NCBI RefSeq assembly: GCF_047238125.1
Contig: NZ_JBDFMH010000001.1
Coordinates: forward strand, 1,302,001-1,366,000
Source: JBDFMH01 sp047238125
GTDB taxonomy: Bacteria; Pseudomonadota; Alphaproteobacteria; Sphingomonadales; Sphingomonadaceae
Length of the DNA: 64,000 nt
Reading direction: 5' to 3'
Below are positions 43,781-54,312 of this stretch, piece by piece. The position numbers were made by a program, and so were the translations under genes. Position 1 is the stretch's first letter. Each line of letters begins with the position of its first letter. The notes under the pieces were generated by a model. That model was not told the origin of the DNA, made no database searches, and saw nothing but the letters and a program-made list of their open reading frames with translations.

Positions 43781-44038
43781 CTACAGTCCAACCTTCTCGA
43801 GAGCAGCCGCAATCTCCGCGTTTCGCCGTCCCGCATCCTTGGGCGCAAGCTTGTTCAATACCGTCTGGATACGGGTCTGCGCGACTCGCAGCGTCTTGTG
43901 GCGCACTTCGCGTGTGGCATTGGTGCGCCACGAGGGGCTTTCTCCGAGCAGCGCTGCCCACTTGGCTTCTTCCGCTGCCAGGATGGCCAGCGCCAATCGC
44001 AGACCGTCCCGCCTTCCGTGTAAAAACTCCTCGGACAA
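43781..44038 (-). CDS. Small hypothetical protein
   Basis: 85 residues, charged and mostly helical (LALAILAAEEAKWAALLGES, RIQTVLNKLAP, AEIAAALEKVGL). TTG start 44038 follows GGGGAG at eight bases, which supports translation. No family recognised. It lies just downstream of the MucR-like gene on the same strand. Confidence 0.45.
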   Translation of the reverse strand: MSEEFLHGRRDGLRLALAILAAEEAKWAALLGESPSWRTNATREVRHKTLRVAQTRIQTVLNKLAPKDAGRRNAEIAAALEKVGL

Positions 44039-44124
44039 TCGACAACTCCCCGTGAAGGCTCGGCACCTGCAATCGACCGATCTAACTCCGTTTGAAGATC
44101 AGTCGCATTACAGACGCTCGGTAC

Positions 44125-44691
44125 TCAGCCCTCGGTGCTGTCGCCCAGATGATCTTTCGCTGCGGCCTTGGCTTGCGCAATGCCGAGCTTCCGCTTGGCA
44201 GGACGCCCAGCTTTAGCAGGCGCCTTTGGCGCCGCGGGTCCGCCCGTCGCGGCCTTGGCTTGCGTCATCCCCGGCTTGCGGCCCAGACCAATTGACTTCG
44301 CCATCTCACGGCGCGCGTTCGAATAATCCTCGGCAACCATCGGATAGTCCGCCTTGAGGTTGTAGCGCTCACGATACTGCTCAGGCGTCAAACCATGGCC
44401 TGACAGATGACGGCGAAGCGTCTTGTAGGGCTTGCCGTCGATCAGCGAAATGATGTGCGCCTTGGAGGCGAGTGACTTTCGCACGGTGACCGCGGGCGTA
44501 TAGTCCGGTGTCTCTTCAGCAGCGGCGGGTGCAACCGGCGTTTCGGACAGAGCGACGAGCGTCGCATGCATCTTTTGCAGGAATGCGGGCACGTCGTCAG
44601 CGGGCGCACGGTTGTTCGGATTGTTGAGCCACGCAATCGTCAGCTCGGTCGCAAGCTCGATCTTGTCCGAGCCGGTCTGTTCGTCAGCCAT
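44125..44691 (-). CDS. MucR/Ros-family regulator lacking zinc ligands
   Basis: 188 residues. The core KAHIISLIDGKPYKTLRRHL followed by GLTPEQYRERYNLKADYPMV and REMAKSIGLGRKPG is the MucR/Ros family. Classical Ros has a Cys2His2 zinc site; here the Cys positions around IISLIDGK are absent, so the fold must be held without zinc. A basic Ala/Lys-rich tail follows. ATG 44691 with AGGA. Situated at the start of the recombinase-bearing module, it may control transfer or the island. Confidence 0.82.
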   Translation of the reverse strand: MADEQTGSDKIELATELTIAWLNNPNNRAPADDVPAFLQKMHATLVALSETPVAPAAAEETPDYTPAVTVRKSLASKAHIISLIDGKPYKTLRRHLSGHGLTPEQYRERYNLKADYPMVAEDYSNARREMAKSIGLGRKPGMTQAKAATGGPAAPKAPAKAGRPAKRKLGIAQAKAAAKDHLGDSTEG

Positions 44692-44780
44692 TGGAGATCC
44701 TGTGATGTTTGATGGCTCGCCATAGTGGAGCGAGGCCGCCAGTCAATCTCACGTCATGGTAAAAGCTCGATCTGGACTTC

Positions 44781-45011
44781 ATGACTGTGGCCGGGCGTGC
44801 TGACCTTATAGACCAAGATGACCTTATCGATCTGCAGCGCAGGCTACTGACATTGGCGGGCATGATCATTGAAGATCGAAGTGTCGCTCTCATCCTTTCG
44901 AGCGATCCTGTCGCAGCGGTTGCATGCTTGACGAGATCGGCTGCAGAATTAGCTGCTATCGCAGCCTGCTACGATGTCATCAGCCGTCTCCGGACTTCTT
45001 CCGGGGAATAG
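44781..45011 (+). CDS. Small hypothetical protein
   Basis: 76 residues, helical (DLQRRLLTLAGMIIED, SAAELAAIAACYDVISRLR). Divergent from the MucR-like gene, 153 bases upstream of the DUF3489 gene. No family recognised and the ribosome site is weak; it may be a real but minor gene of the element. Confidence 0.4.
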   Translation: MTVAGRADLIDQDDLIDLQRRLLTLAGMIIEDRSVALILSSDPVAAVACLTRSAAELAAIAACYDVISRLRTSSGE

Positions 45012-45164
45012 CGTTCGCTCGACTGGACTTCGCTGGCACCTCGAGCATTGCTGTTTAAGAGAGTCGCAGCCGGGACGAGCACGGCTGCCGCCCGGATGGC
45101 GCCAACCACCGGGCTGTGGGCAGTGGGAGCAGCATGGCGCTGTTCCCGCTGGAGACCAACCCTC

Positions 45165-45674
45165 ATGAAGACCCTTACCGATATGCAGCTGGTACTGCTG
45201 ACCACCGCTGCCCAGCGCGAGAGCGGTAGCCTTCTTCCTCCGCCTGATACGCTTGGCGCTCAGATGGCGCGGATCCGCAAGGCAGTCACTGCGCTGGTCG
45301 GACTCGGGCTCGCCGCCGAGATCGAAGTTGCCGACCGCGCCGCCTCCTGGCGCGAGCATGATAGCAAGCTCTACGGTGTCACTATTACCGAGGCGGGACG
45401 CGAACGGATCGGAGTGGCGCTGCCCCCTGCCCTTCCCACCGAGCCCGGCAACGGCGTGCCCCCTGAGAGTGCACTTACCCCGCCGACCAAGTCGGCACAG
45501 GTGGTTGAGCTGCTGTCTCGCGATGGCGGCGCCAGCGTGGCTGACATCGTGGCGGTGACAGGCTGGCTCCCCCATACGACGCGCGCCGCACTGACTGGTT
45601 TGCGCAAGAAGGGCCATGCCATTGTGCGCGATGGCGAACGCGGTGCGCTGCGCTACCGGATCGCCACGGCGTGA
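45165..45674 (+). CDS. DUF3489 domain protein
   Basis: 169 residues. N-terminal TDMQLVLLTTAAQRESGSLL and KAVTALVGLGLAAEIEV; C-terminal winged-helix-like AQVVELLSRDGGASVADIVA and HTTRAALTGLRKKGHAIV form DUF3489. Start ATG 45165 with GGAG ten bases up; the open frame to 45048 is not supported. It stands first in the conserved trio DUF3489-DUF2924-serine recombinase seen at many alphaproteobacterial element ends, and is likely a DNA-binding accessory factor. Confidence 0.85.
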   Translation: MKTLTDMQLVLLTTAAQRESGSLLPPPDTLGAQMARIRKAVTALVGLGLAAEIEVADRAASWREHDSKLYGVTITEAGRERIGVALPPALPTEPGNGVPPESALTPPTKSAQVVELLSRDGGASVADIVAVTGWLPHTTRAALTGLRKKGHAIVRDGERGALRYRIATA

Positions 45675-46073
45675 GCGGCGCGCGGCTGGCGGCGCAAATG
45701 GCGGCGCTGGCGGTTATGCCGCCAGCGCAGCTCCCGGCTGAGTGGCACCGGGTATGGAAGGCGGGGGCGCCACGGCTTTCGGCGGACCTGCTGCGGCTCG
45801 GCATCGCCTACCGGCTCCAGGAGAAGGCGCTGGGCTCGGTAGGCGGCAGCCATTCTTCGGCGCTGCGTCAAGCTGTGAGCAGGCGCAAGCGACCTGGTCT
45901 GGCGCCCGGGACCCAACTGGTGCGCAGCTGGAACGGGCGATCGATCTCGGTGATGGTATCGGACGACGGCTATATCTGGGAGGATCGGTCCTACGGCTCG
46001 CTGACCGCGATTGCGCGCGAGGTCACCGGCACGAACTGGTCGGGGCCACGCTTCTTCGGACTGGATGGCATGC

Positions 46074-46081
<8 letters not shown>
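45671..46081 (+). CDS. DUF2924 domain protein
   Basis: 136 residues. ADLLRLGIAYRLQEKALG, RKRPGLAPGTQLVRSWNGRS and YGSLTAIAREVTGTNWSGPR are diagnostic for DUF2924. GTG start overlaps the previous stop (GTGA), and its end overlaps the recombinase start by eight bases, so all three are one translational unit. It probably helps the recombinase recognise or direct its sites; its biochemistry is not known. Confidence 0.9.
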
Positions 46082-47749
<1,668 letters not shown>

Positions 47750-47775
47750 GACCCACCTCATCTGAGAGGTCTGCA

Positions 47776-47805
47776 AAATGGCGCTTCGAGACCGGGGCGC
47801 CATTT
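47776..47805 (+). terminator. Hairpin terminator after serine recombinase
   Basis: AAATGGCGC (47776-47784) pairs with GCGCCATTT (47797-47805), followed by TCTGTTCC. Same position and sequence as the hairpin after the remnant at 6716-6745. Confidence 0.65.
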
Positions 47806-47938
47806 CTGTTCCAGGCCGCTGAGGAGCAGTCTCGCGGCCTCTCGCTTTGAAACCGTCCGCCCCCAAAGCCCCGGAATTACGGCCAGAATATTTCGAGGCC
47901 GGCAAAGGCAGCCAAAATATGGTGAGCATGGGAGTACG

Positions 47939-48014
47939 TGGTGCCGCTTACAGGACTCGAACCTGTGACCCCCGCATTACGAATGCGATGCTCTACCAAC
48001 TGAGCTAAAGCGGC
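47939..48014 (-). tRNA. tRNA-Thr (anticodon CGT), CCA encoded
   Basis: Read leftward: acceptor GCCGCTT pairs with AAGCGGC, D arm GCTCAGTTGGTAGAGC, anticodon stem TCGCA/TGCGG around loop TTCGTAA (CGT, reads ACG), variable GGGTC, T arm ACAGG-TTCGAGT-CCTGT, discriminator A and genomic CCA (47941-47939). Its 3' end touches the recombinase element, so it is the probable integration target; gene function is preserved. Confidence 0.95.
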
Positions 48015-48139
48015 AGCGGAGGCGCGATCTATCAGCGCCGATGCGGGCTGGCAAGCGGCGGCTTGTTTACCTTCCGGCAACCATGGCGGGTGCAAGGTCT
48101 GGCGGCCCGTGGCGCGGGCGCGGACGGGGTTTGAACTCA

Positions 48140-49447
48140 ATGAACATGATGCGCGCAATCGACGAGGCGGCCGAAGCGGCGGTGGAGTTCCCCGCGGCCG
48201 ACGAGCCCGGCATTGAAGCGCCGCCGGCGATCGGTGGCGACGAACGGCGCATGCATGTGCGCGCCTATAATTACTGGGTGTCGCTGCTCGATGGGCGCGC
48301 TTTCCCGTCGATCGCCGATCTCGATCCGGCCAGCGTCGATGATTTCGGCCCGAACAGCGTGCTGATCGATTTCAGCCGCGATCCCGAAAACCCGGAGATC
48401 CCCTGGCTCGGCCGCCGGCTGCGCGAGGAAGGCGATCTGCCGGCGAATGTGCGCACCATCCACGATGTGCCGCGTCGCTCGCTCGTCTCGCGGCTGACCG
48501 ATCATTATCTGCAGATCCTGGCCAATCGCGCACCGGTCGGCTTCGAGGCCGAATTCCAGAATGTGCGCGGTAACAACAGCATGTACCGCGGCATCCTGAT
48601 GCCCTTCTCGTCCGATGGCGGGCAGATCGACTTCATCTACGGCGTGATCAACTGGAAGGAGATGGCGGACGCGGCGACCGCGGCCGACATCATTGCCGCC
48701 GCCGATCGCGCGCTGCGTGCGCCCCCCACCATGAACCAGGCGCCAATCTGGGCGGATGGCCCCAGCCGGGAGCCGCTGGATGCCGATTATGTTCCGCCTG
48801 CGATCGAGGGGATGGACGCGCTGGCACCGGGAATTCCCGCGGCCGATATCGCCGGTGACGATGCGGACGACCTGTACGACCAGCTCGCATTAGCACGCGA
48901 GACCGCGGATACCGTGCGCGCCGCCGACGGCCGCAGCCGCGCCGCGCTCTACCGTGCCCTTGGCCTTGCCTATGACTTCGCGTTGATCGCAGAGGCGCGG
49001 CCGCAGGATTATGTCGAATTGCTCGAGGATGCCGGCCTGAAACCGCAGGCCCGCGCACCGATGACACCGATCGTGAAGCTCGTGTTCGGGCTGGATTACG
49101 ACAAGACGCGGCTGACCGAATTTGCCGCAGCGCTTGCCCATGGGCGCCGGCTGGGGTTGCCTCGCGAAGGGCTGGCCGCATTGCTCGAGCGGCAGCCGGG
49201 CGGGCTGAAGGGCGTGGTCGCTGCAGAGCGTGCCGCGCGCCGGCCGGACAGCGTGCCGGATCGCGATGCGGCGGCGCGTGCCTGCCTGCGCGACGCTCCT
49301 GCCCTTGCCCGGATTTCTCACGCCAGCACCGGCAGCGAGTTTGTCTTGTATCTGGGACGACGCACCGGCGACGGGGTCGACCTTGTCGCCATGCTGCCCG
49401 ATGATTCGCCGCTGGTAGGACGTGCAGTCCGCCAGGCCGTGCGTTGA
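48140..49447 (+). CDS. PAS-domain protein, sphingomonad type
   Basis: 435 residues. A PAS-like N-terminal half has YNYWVSLLDGRAFPSIADLD, FGPNSVLIDFSRDPENPEI, GFEAEFQNVRGNNSMYRGIL and FIYGVINWKE. The C-terminal half has a helical ARPQDYVELLEDAGLKPQAR segment and a final YLGRRTGDGVDLVAMLPDD. No kinase or output domain is visible. ATG 48140 begins a Met-rich start; the open frame to 48041 lies close to the tRNA and is not supported. Probably core chromosome, 168 bases before the glutamate dehydrogenase. Confidence 0.75.
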   Translation: MNMMRAIDEAAEAAVEFPAADEPGIEAPPAIGGDERRMHVRAYNYWVSLLDGRAFPSIADLDPASVDDFGPNSVLIDFSRDPENPEIPWLGRRLREEGDLPANVRTIHDVPRRSLVSRLTDHYLQILANRAPVGFEAEFQNVRGNNSMYRGILMPFSSDGGQIDFIYGVINWKEMADAATAADIIAAADRALRAPPTMNQAPIWADGPSREPLDADYVPPAIEGMDALAPGIPAADIAGDDADDLYDQLALARETADTVRAADGRSRAALYRALGLAYDFALIAEARPQDYVELLEDAGLKPQARAPMTPIVKLVFGLDYDKTRLTEFAAALAHGRRLGLPREGLAALLERQPGGLKGVVAAERAARRPDSVPDRDAAARACLRDAPALARISHASTGSEFVLYLGRRTGDGVDLVAMLPDDSPLVGRAVRQAVR

Positions 49448-49614
49448 AGGTTGCGCCAGGCCAGCAGCTAACGTCATAAAATTTCGAAGGATCACTGCGT
49501 TTGGCGCGGCCGTGTCGCGTCGCGCGAGACGGGTTGCCCGGCTTGGGCGGCGCGCGCATAGCCCGCCGGATGCGGACCACCGCTTGGTACCGCACAACAG
49601 GAGCGGACTGACCC

Positions 49615-52600
49615 ATGGCTGCCGACGCCTCGAATCCTCGCAACCTCAAGGATGCGATTGCAGATGCGCTGATCGCGGGCGCGCTGCCCGGCGAGACCGA
49701 TCAGTTCGACGATGCCGCACGGGTTGAGGCCGCCAGCTTCGTGGCGGAAGTTGCGGCGCAGCGCCTGCCGGAGACGCCCGCATTGAAGATCGAATCGCCG
49801 GGCAGCGACGGCCCGCGGCGCCGGATGCGACTGGCGATCGTGAACGACGACATGCCTTTCCTGGTCGATTCGGTCGCCGGTGCGGTTGCCGCGCGCGGGC
49901 TGGGCATTCATCGCCTGCTGCACCCGATCCTGACCGTGCGGCGCGGCGGCGATGGCGCATTGGATGCGGTGCTGTCGCCCGACAGCGCGGGCGAGCGTCG
50001 CGAATCACTGATCTATATGGAGCTCGACCGCGCCGACGCGCGTGACCGGCGGGCGCTGGAGCAGGATCTGCTGGCGGTTCTGGCCGATGTCCGTGCTGCC
50101 GTCATGGATTGGCCGCGAATGCAGCTGCTGATGCGCGAAGAGGCCGGCAAGTTGCCGGATGGCGAAGGCGCGGCGCTGTTGCGCTGGTTTCTCGAACGGC
50201 ATTTCACACTGCTCGGCACGCGTGTCGAGATGGGTGATGGCCGGGTCGAGCCGGGCCTCGGCATCCTGCGCGATACTACCGTGCCGATCTGGACCGCGGA
50301 TGCCCGCGCGGCGGCGATCGCCTGGTTCCAGGACGGCAACGAAGCGCCACTGATCGTTAAGGCGGATCGGGTGGCGACCGTCCATCGGCGCGCGGCGCTC
50401 GATCTGCTTGCGCTGCCACTGCGCGAAGCCGGCCGCGTAACCGGGTTGACGCTGATCGCCGGCCTGTGGACCAGCGCGGCCCTGCGCGCCTCTTCGGACA
50501 AGGTGCCCGTGCTGCGCCGTCGCCTGGCGATGATCGAGGAACGGTTCGGCTTCGATCCGCAAAGCCATGCCGGCAAGGCGCTGCGCCATGCATTGTCGGC
50601 CTTGCCGCATGATCTGCTGATCGGTTTCTCGCCCGCCGCGCTCGAACAGGTCGCGCTCACCGCCATGTCGCTGGCGGATCGGCCGCGGCCCAAGCTTGTG
50701 CTGGTGACGAGCCCGCTGCGCCGCCACTTGTTCACATTCGTCTGGCTGCCGCGCGACGAGATGTCGACCGCGCGGCGGGTGGCGATCGGCGAGATGATCG
50801 AGGCGGCCACTGCGGCACGGATCGAAAGCTGGTCGGTCGAACTCGACGATGGCGATGACCTGGCGATGATGCGCTACATGCTGGATCTGCCGGAAGGCGC
50901 GGCAGTGCCGGACGCCGGCGCGCTGGATCATGCGCTGAAGGAGATGCTGCGCGGATGGGCGCCTGCGGTCGAGGAACAGCTCGCCCAGGCGATCGGCGCG
51001 AACCGCGCGGCGCGGCTCGCGCTGACCTATGCGCACGCCTTCCCCGCCGGCTACCGGGCGCGCTACGATGCGGTGGAAGCGGCGATCGACGTGCAGCGTC
51101 TCGCCACTCTCTCCGATGCCGGCGCGCGCGGCGCACGGCTGTCGCGACACCCGGGTGACGAGGCGACCACGCTCCACCTGAAGACCTATCGCCAGGATGG
51201 CATGATCCCGCTATCCGATGCGGTGCCGGTGCTGGAGAATTTCGGCTTCCGCGTGATGGCCGAGAATCCGACCCCGATGGATCAGGGCCGGGCCGGCTAC
51301 ATCCATGATTTCCTGCTCGAAGCTGCCGATGCCGAGACGACCGCCGCGATCACGCGCCGGGCCGAGGTGGCCGAACAGGCGATCGCCGCGGTGCTCGAAG
51401 GGCGCGCCGAGAATGACAGCTTCAACAAGCTGATCGTCGGCGTCGGGCTCGATCCGAAGGCCGTGATCCTGTTCCGGGCATGGTTCCGCTATCTGCGCCA
51501 GACGGGGCTGTCCTATGGGCTGGATACCGTGGTCGAAGCGCTGCGGCGGGCGCCCAAGGTGGCACGGGGCATCGTCGACCTGTTCATCGCGCTGCATGAT
51601 CCGCGCAACGGCGGTGAAGACGCGGTATCGCGCGCGGGCGGCGCGATCGATGCCGCGCTGGCCGAAGTCTCCGCGATCGACGACGACCGCATCCTGCGCC
51701 GCATTCGGGCAGTGGTGCAAGCGACGCTGCGTACCAACGCCTTTTCGCCGGCAGCGGACGAGGCGCTGGCCTTCAAGCTGGAATCGAAGAACATCCCCGG
51801 CCTGCCCGCGCCGGTGCCGTGGCGCGAGATCTGGGTCTATTCGCCGCGGGTGGAAGGCATCCATCTGCGTGGCGGCCCGGTCGCGCGCGGCGGGCTGCGC
51901 TGGTCGGACCGGCGCGATGATTTCCGTACCGAGATCCTGGGCCTGATGAAGGCACAGGTGGTGAAGAACGCGGTGATCGTGCCGACCGGCGCCAAAGGCG
52001 GCTTCTACCCGAAGCAACTGCCGCCGGCCGCCAATCGCGATGCCTGGCTGGCGGAGGGAACGGAAAGCTACCGCATCTTCATCCGCTCGCTGCTGTCGGT
52101 CACCGACAATATCGTCGAAGGCAAGGTCGTCCATCCCGACAAGGTGGCCATCCGCGACGGTGACGACCCCTATTTTGTGGTTGCGGCGGACAAGGGCACC
52201 GCCACCTTCTCCGACGTCGCCAATGCGATCGCGATCGACCGCAAGTTCTGGCTGGGCGATGCCTTCGCCAGTGGCGGCTCGGTCGGCTATGACCACAAGG
52301 CGATGGGCATCACCGCGAAGGGTGCCTGGGTTTCGGTCCAGCGCCATTTCCTGGAACGCGGCGTCGATGTTCAAACCCAGCCGATCCAGGTCGCGGGCTG
52401 CGGCGACATGTCGGGCGACGTGTTCGGCAACGGCATGCTGTTGTCCAAGGCGCTCAAGCTGGTCGCCGCGTTCGACCATCGCCACATCTTCCTCGATCCG
52501 AACCCCGATCCCGCGCGGTCTTGGGAAGAGCGTGCGCGCATGTTCGCGCTGCCGCGATCGTCCTGGGCGGACTATGACGCGTCGGTGATCTCGGCCGGCG

Positions 52601-54261
52601 GCGGCATCTTCCCGCGAAGCCAGAAGAGCATCCCGCTGAGCGCCGAAGTGCAGGCGATCCTGGGGTTGACCGAGGCAGAGATGGAGCCTTCGGCGCTGAT
52701 CTCCGCGATCCTCAAGGCGCCGGTCGACCTGCTCTGGTTCGGCGGCATCGGCACCTATGTGAAGGCCCGTGCCGAGAACAACGCCGAGGTCGGCGATCCC
52801 GCCAATGATGCCCACCGCGTGAACGGTGAGGATCTGCGCGCGATCGCGATCGGCGAGGGTGCCAATCTGGGCGTCACCCAGGCCGGCCGCATCGCCTTTT
52901 CCGAACGGGGCGGTCGCCTCAACACCGACTTCATCGACAATTCGGCGGGCGTCGATTGTTCGGATAACGAGGTCAACATCAAGATCGCGCTCAACCGCGA
53001 GATGATCGAGGGCCGGCTTGGCTATGAGGATCGCAACGCCTTCCTCGCCTCGATGACCGATGATGTCGCCGCGATCGTACTCGAAGACAATCGCCTGCAG
53101 ACGCTGGCGCTTTCGCTCGCCGAGCGTGGCGGTGCGGATGCCCTGCCCAGCTATGTCCGCGTGATTGAGGCGCTGGAGGGGATGGGCCGGCTCGACCGCG
53201 GGGTCGAAGGGCTCGGCAATAACGAGGAACTGCTGCGCCGCGCGCAGGACGGCCGCGGGCTCACCCGCCCCGAACTGGCGGTCCTGCTGAGCCATGGCAA
53301 GCTTGCGCTGCAGGCGCGGCTGGAACGATCAGCGATCCCCGCGGACGAAGCGTTGCGCCCGCTGCTGATGGCAGCCTTTCCGCCGGCGATGCAGGAACGG
53401 TTCGCCAAGGCGATCGAGGAGCATCGCCTGCGCCCCGAGATCATCGCCACCAAGATGGCGAACCGGGTCGTCAACCGGCTCGGCGTGACGATCCCGTTCG
53501 AACTGTCGGAGGAGGAAGGCGTCAGCCTTGCCCATGTCGCCTCGGCCTATTTCGCGGCAGACATGATCTTCGATCTCGAGGGCGTGTTCCGTCGGATCGA
53601 GCGGGCCGCTGTCGCCGAGGACGATCGCCTGCGCCTGTTCGAGACGGTCGCTCGCATCGTGCGGCTGCACATCGCGGATCTGCTGCGCGTCTCCACTGCG
53701 GAAGCCACGCCCGGCGAAATGGTCTCCGCGCTCAGCGAGGGCGTCAACCGGCTTGATCAAGCTGCGGCGGGACTGCTCAAAGCCGAAGCCCAGGTCCAGG
53801 CCGATCAGTTGCGGGCGCGGGTGGCGGCGCCCGGCGTCGATCCCGCGCTGGTCGATCGCATCGTCCGCCTGAACGAGCTCGATGGCGCGATCGGCACCGC
53901 CAATCTCGCCCGCACGCTCGGCGTCGACGAAATCGAGGCAACCGCGGCCTATGTCCGGTTGGGTGAGGCACTGGGGCTGGATTGGGCCAAGGCCGCCGCG
54001 ATCCGGTTCAACCCATCCGATCCGTGGGAACGTCTGCTTACCGCCGGGTTGGCGCGCGACTTCGAATCGCTCAGGCTCGACTTCCTCGAGCGGGCGGGTG
54101 CGAAGGCGCCGCAGGCCGCGGTCGACGCCTGGCTGGAGGCGCAGCGCAGCCGCGTGCTTCAGTTCCGTGCGCTGGTCGACCGCGCCCGGGCTGCGCCCGC
54201 CCCCACTGCTGCGATGCTGGCACAGATTGCAGGCCAGGCGCGCGTGCTGCTGTCACGCTGA
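49615..54261 (+). CDS. NAD-dependent glutamate dehydrogenase, large (GDH-180) type
   Basis: 1548 residues, matching the ~180-kDa class that deaminates glutamate to 2-oxoglutarate with NAD. N-terminal regulatory region: IVNDDMPFLVDSVAGAVAAR and LHPILTVRRGGDG. Catalytic core: VRGGPVARGGLRWSDRRDDF-like segment (RGGPVARGGLRWSDRRDDFR), KNAVIVPTGAKGGFYPK, CGDMSGDVFGNGMLL and LWFGGIGTYVKA. The protein is continuous with no frame break, arguing against general sequencing errors. Single-gene unit ending at a strong hairpin. Confidence 0.96.
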   Translation: MAADASNPRNLKDAIADALIAGALPGETDQFDDAARVEAASFVAEVAAQRLPETPALKIESPGSDGPRRRMRLAIVNDDMPFLVDSVAGAVAARGLGIHRLLHPILTVRRGGDGALDAVLSPDSAGERRESLIYMELDRADARDRRALEQDLLAVLADVRAAVMDWPRMQLLMREEAGKLPDGEGAALLRWFLERHFTLLGTRVEMGDGRVEPGLGILRDTTVPIWTADARAAAIAWFQDGNEAPLIVKADRVATVHRRAALDLLALPLREAGRVTGLTLIAGLWTSAALRASSDKVPVLRRRLAMIEERFGFDPQSHAGKALRHALSALPHDLLIGFSPAALEQVALTAMSLADRPRPKLVLVTSPLRRHLFTFVWLPRDEMSTARRVAIGEMIEAATAARIESWSVELDDGDDLAMMRYMLDLPEGAAVPDAGALDHALKEMLRGWAPAVEEQLAQAIGANRAARLALTYAHAFPAGYRARYDAVEAAIDVQRLATLSDAGARGARLSRHPGDEATTLHLKTYRQDGMIPLSDAVPVLENFGFRVMAENPTPMDQGRAGYIHDFLLEAADAETTAAITRRAEVAEQAIAAVLEGRAENDSFNKLIVGVGLDPKAVILFRAWFRYLRQTGLSYGLDTVVEALRRAPKVARGIVDLFIALHDPRNGGEDAVSRAGGAIDAALAEVSAIDDDRILRRIRAVVQATLRTNAFSPAADEALAFKLESKNIPGLPAPVPWREIWVYSPRVEGIHLRGGPVARGGLRWSDRRDDFRTEILGLMKAQVVKNAVIVPTGAKGGFYPKQLPPAANRDAWLAEGTESYRIFIRSLLSVTDNIVEGKVVHPDKVAIRDGDDPYFVVAADKGTATFSDVANAIAIDRKFWLGDAFASGGSVGYDHKAMGITAKGAWVSVQRHFLERGVDVQTQPIQVAGCGDMSGDVFGNGMLLSKALKLVAAFDHRHIFLDPNPDPARSWEERARMFALPRSSWADYDASVISAGGGIFPRSQKSIPLSAEVQAILGLTEAEMEPSALISAILKAPVDLLWFGGIGTYVKARAENNAEVGDPANDAHRVNGEDLRAIAIGEGANLGVTQAGRIAFSERGGRLNTDFIDNSAGVDCSDNEVNIKIALNREMIEGRLGYEDRNAFLASMTDDVAAIVLEDNRLQTLALSLAERGGADALPSYVRVIEALEGMGRLDRGVEGLGNNEELLRRAQDGRGLTRPELAVLLSHGKLALQARLERSAIPADEALRPLLMAAFPPAMQERFAKAIEEHRLRPEIIATKMANRVVNRLGVTIPFELSEEEGVSLAHVASAYFAADMIFDLEGVFRRIERAAVAEDDRLRLFETVARIVRLHIADLLRVSTAEATPGEMVSALSEGVNRLDQAAAGLLKAEAQVQADQLRARVAAPGVDPALVDRIVRLNELDGAIGTANLARTLGVDEIEATAAYVRLGEALGLDWAKAAAIRFNPSDPWERLLTAGLARDFESLRLDFLERAGAKAPQAAVDAWLEAQRSRVLQFRALVDRARAAPAPTAAMLAQIAGQARVLLSR

Positions 54262-54268
54262 TAACAAG

Positions 54269-54301
54269 GCTCCCCGCCGTTCGACGCGAGCGGCGGGGAG
54301 C
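54269..54301. terminator. Bidirectional hairpin terminator
   Basis: GCTCCCCGCCG (54269-54279) pairs perfectly with CGGCGGGGAGC (54291-54301), 11-base loop, between the convergent glutamate dehydrogenase and PepSY genes. No strong T-run on either side, so partial dependence on Rho is possible. Confidence 0.75.
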
Positions 54302-54312
54302 AGCTCGAACGG

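Noticed and set aside
51211..53295. 694-codon open frame antisense to the glutamate dehydrogenase
   Set aside because: It mirrors codon bias of the real gene in GC-rich DNA, has no recognisable domain and would overlap a complete conserved enzyme.
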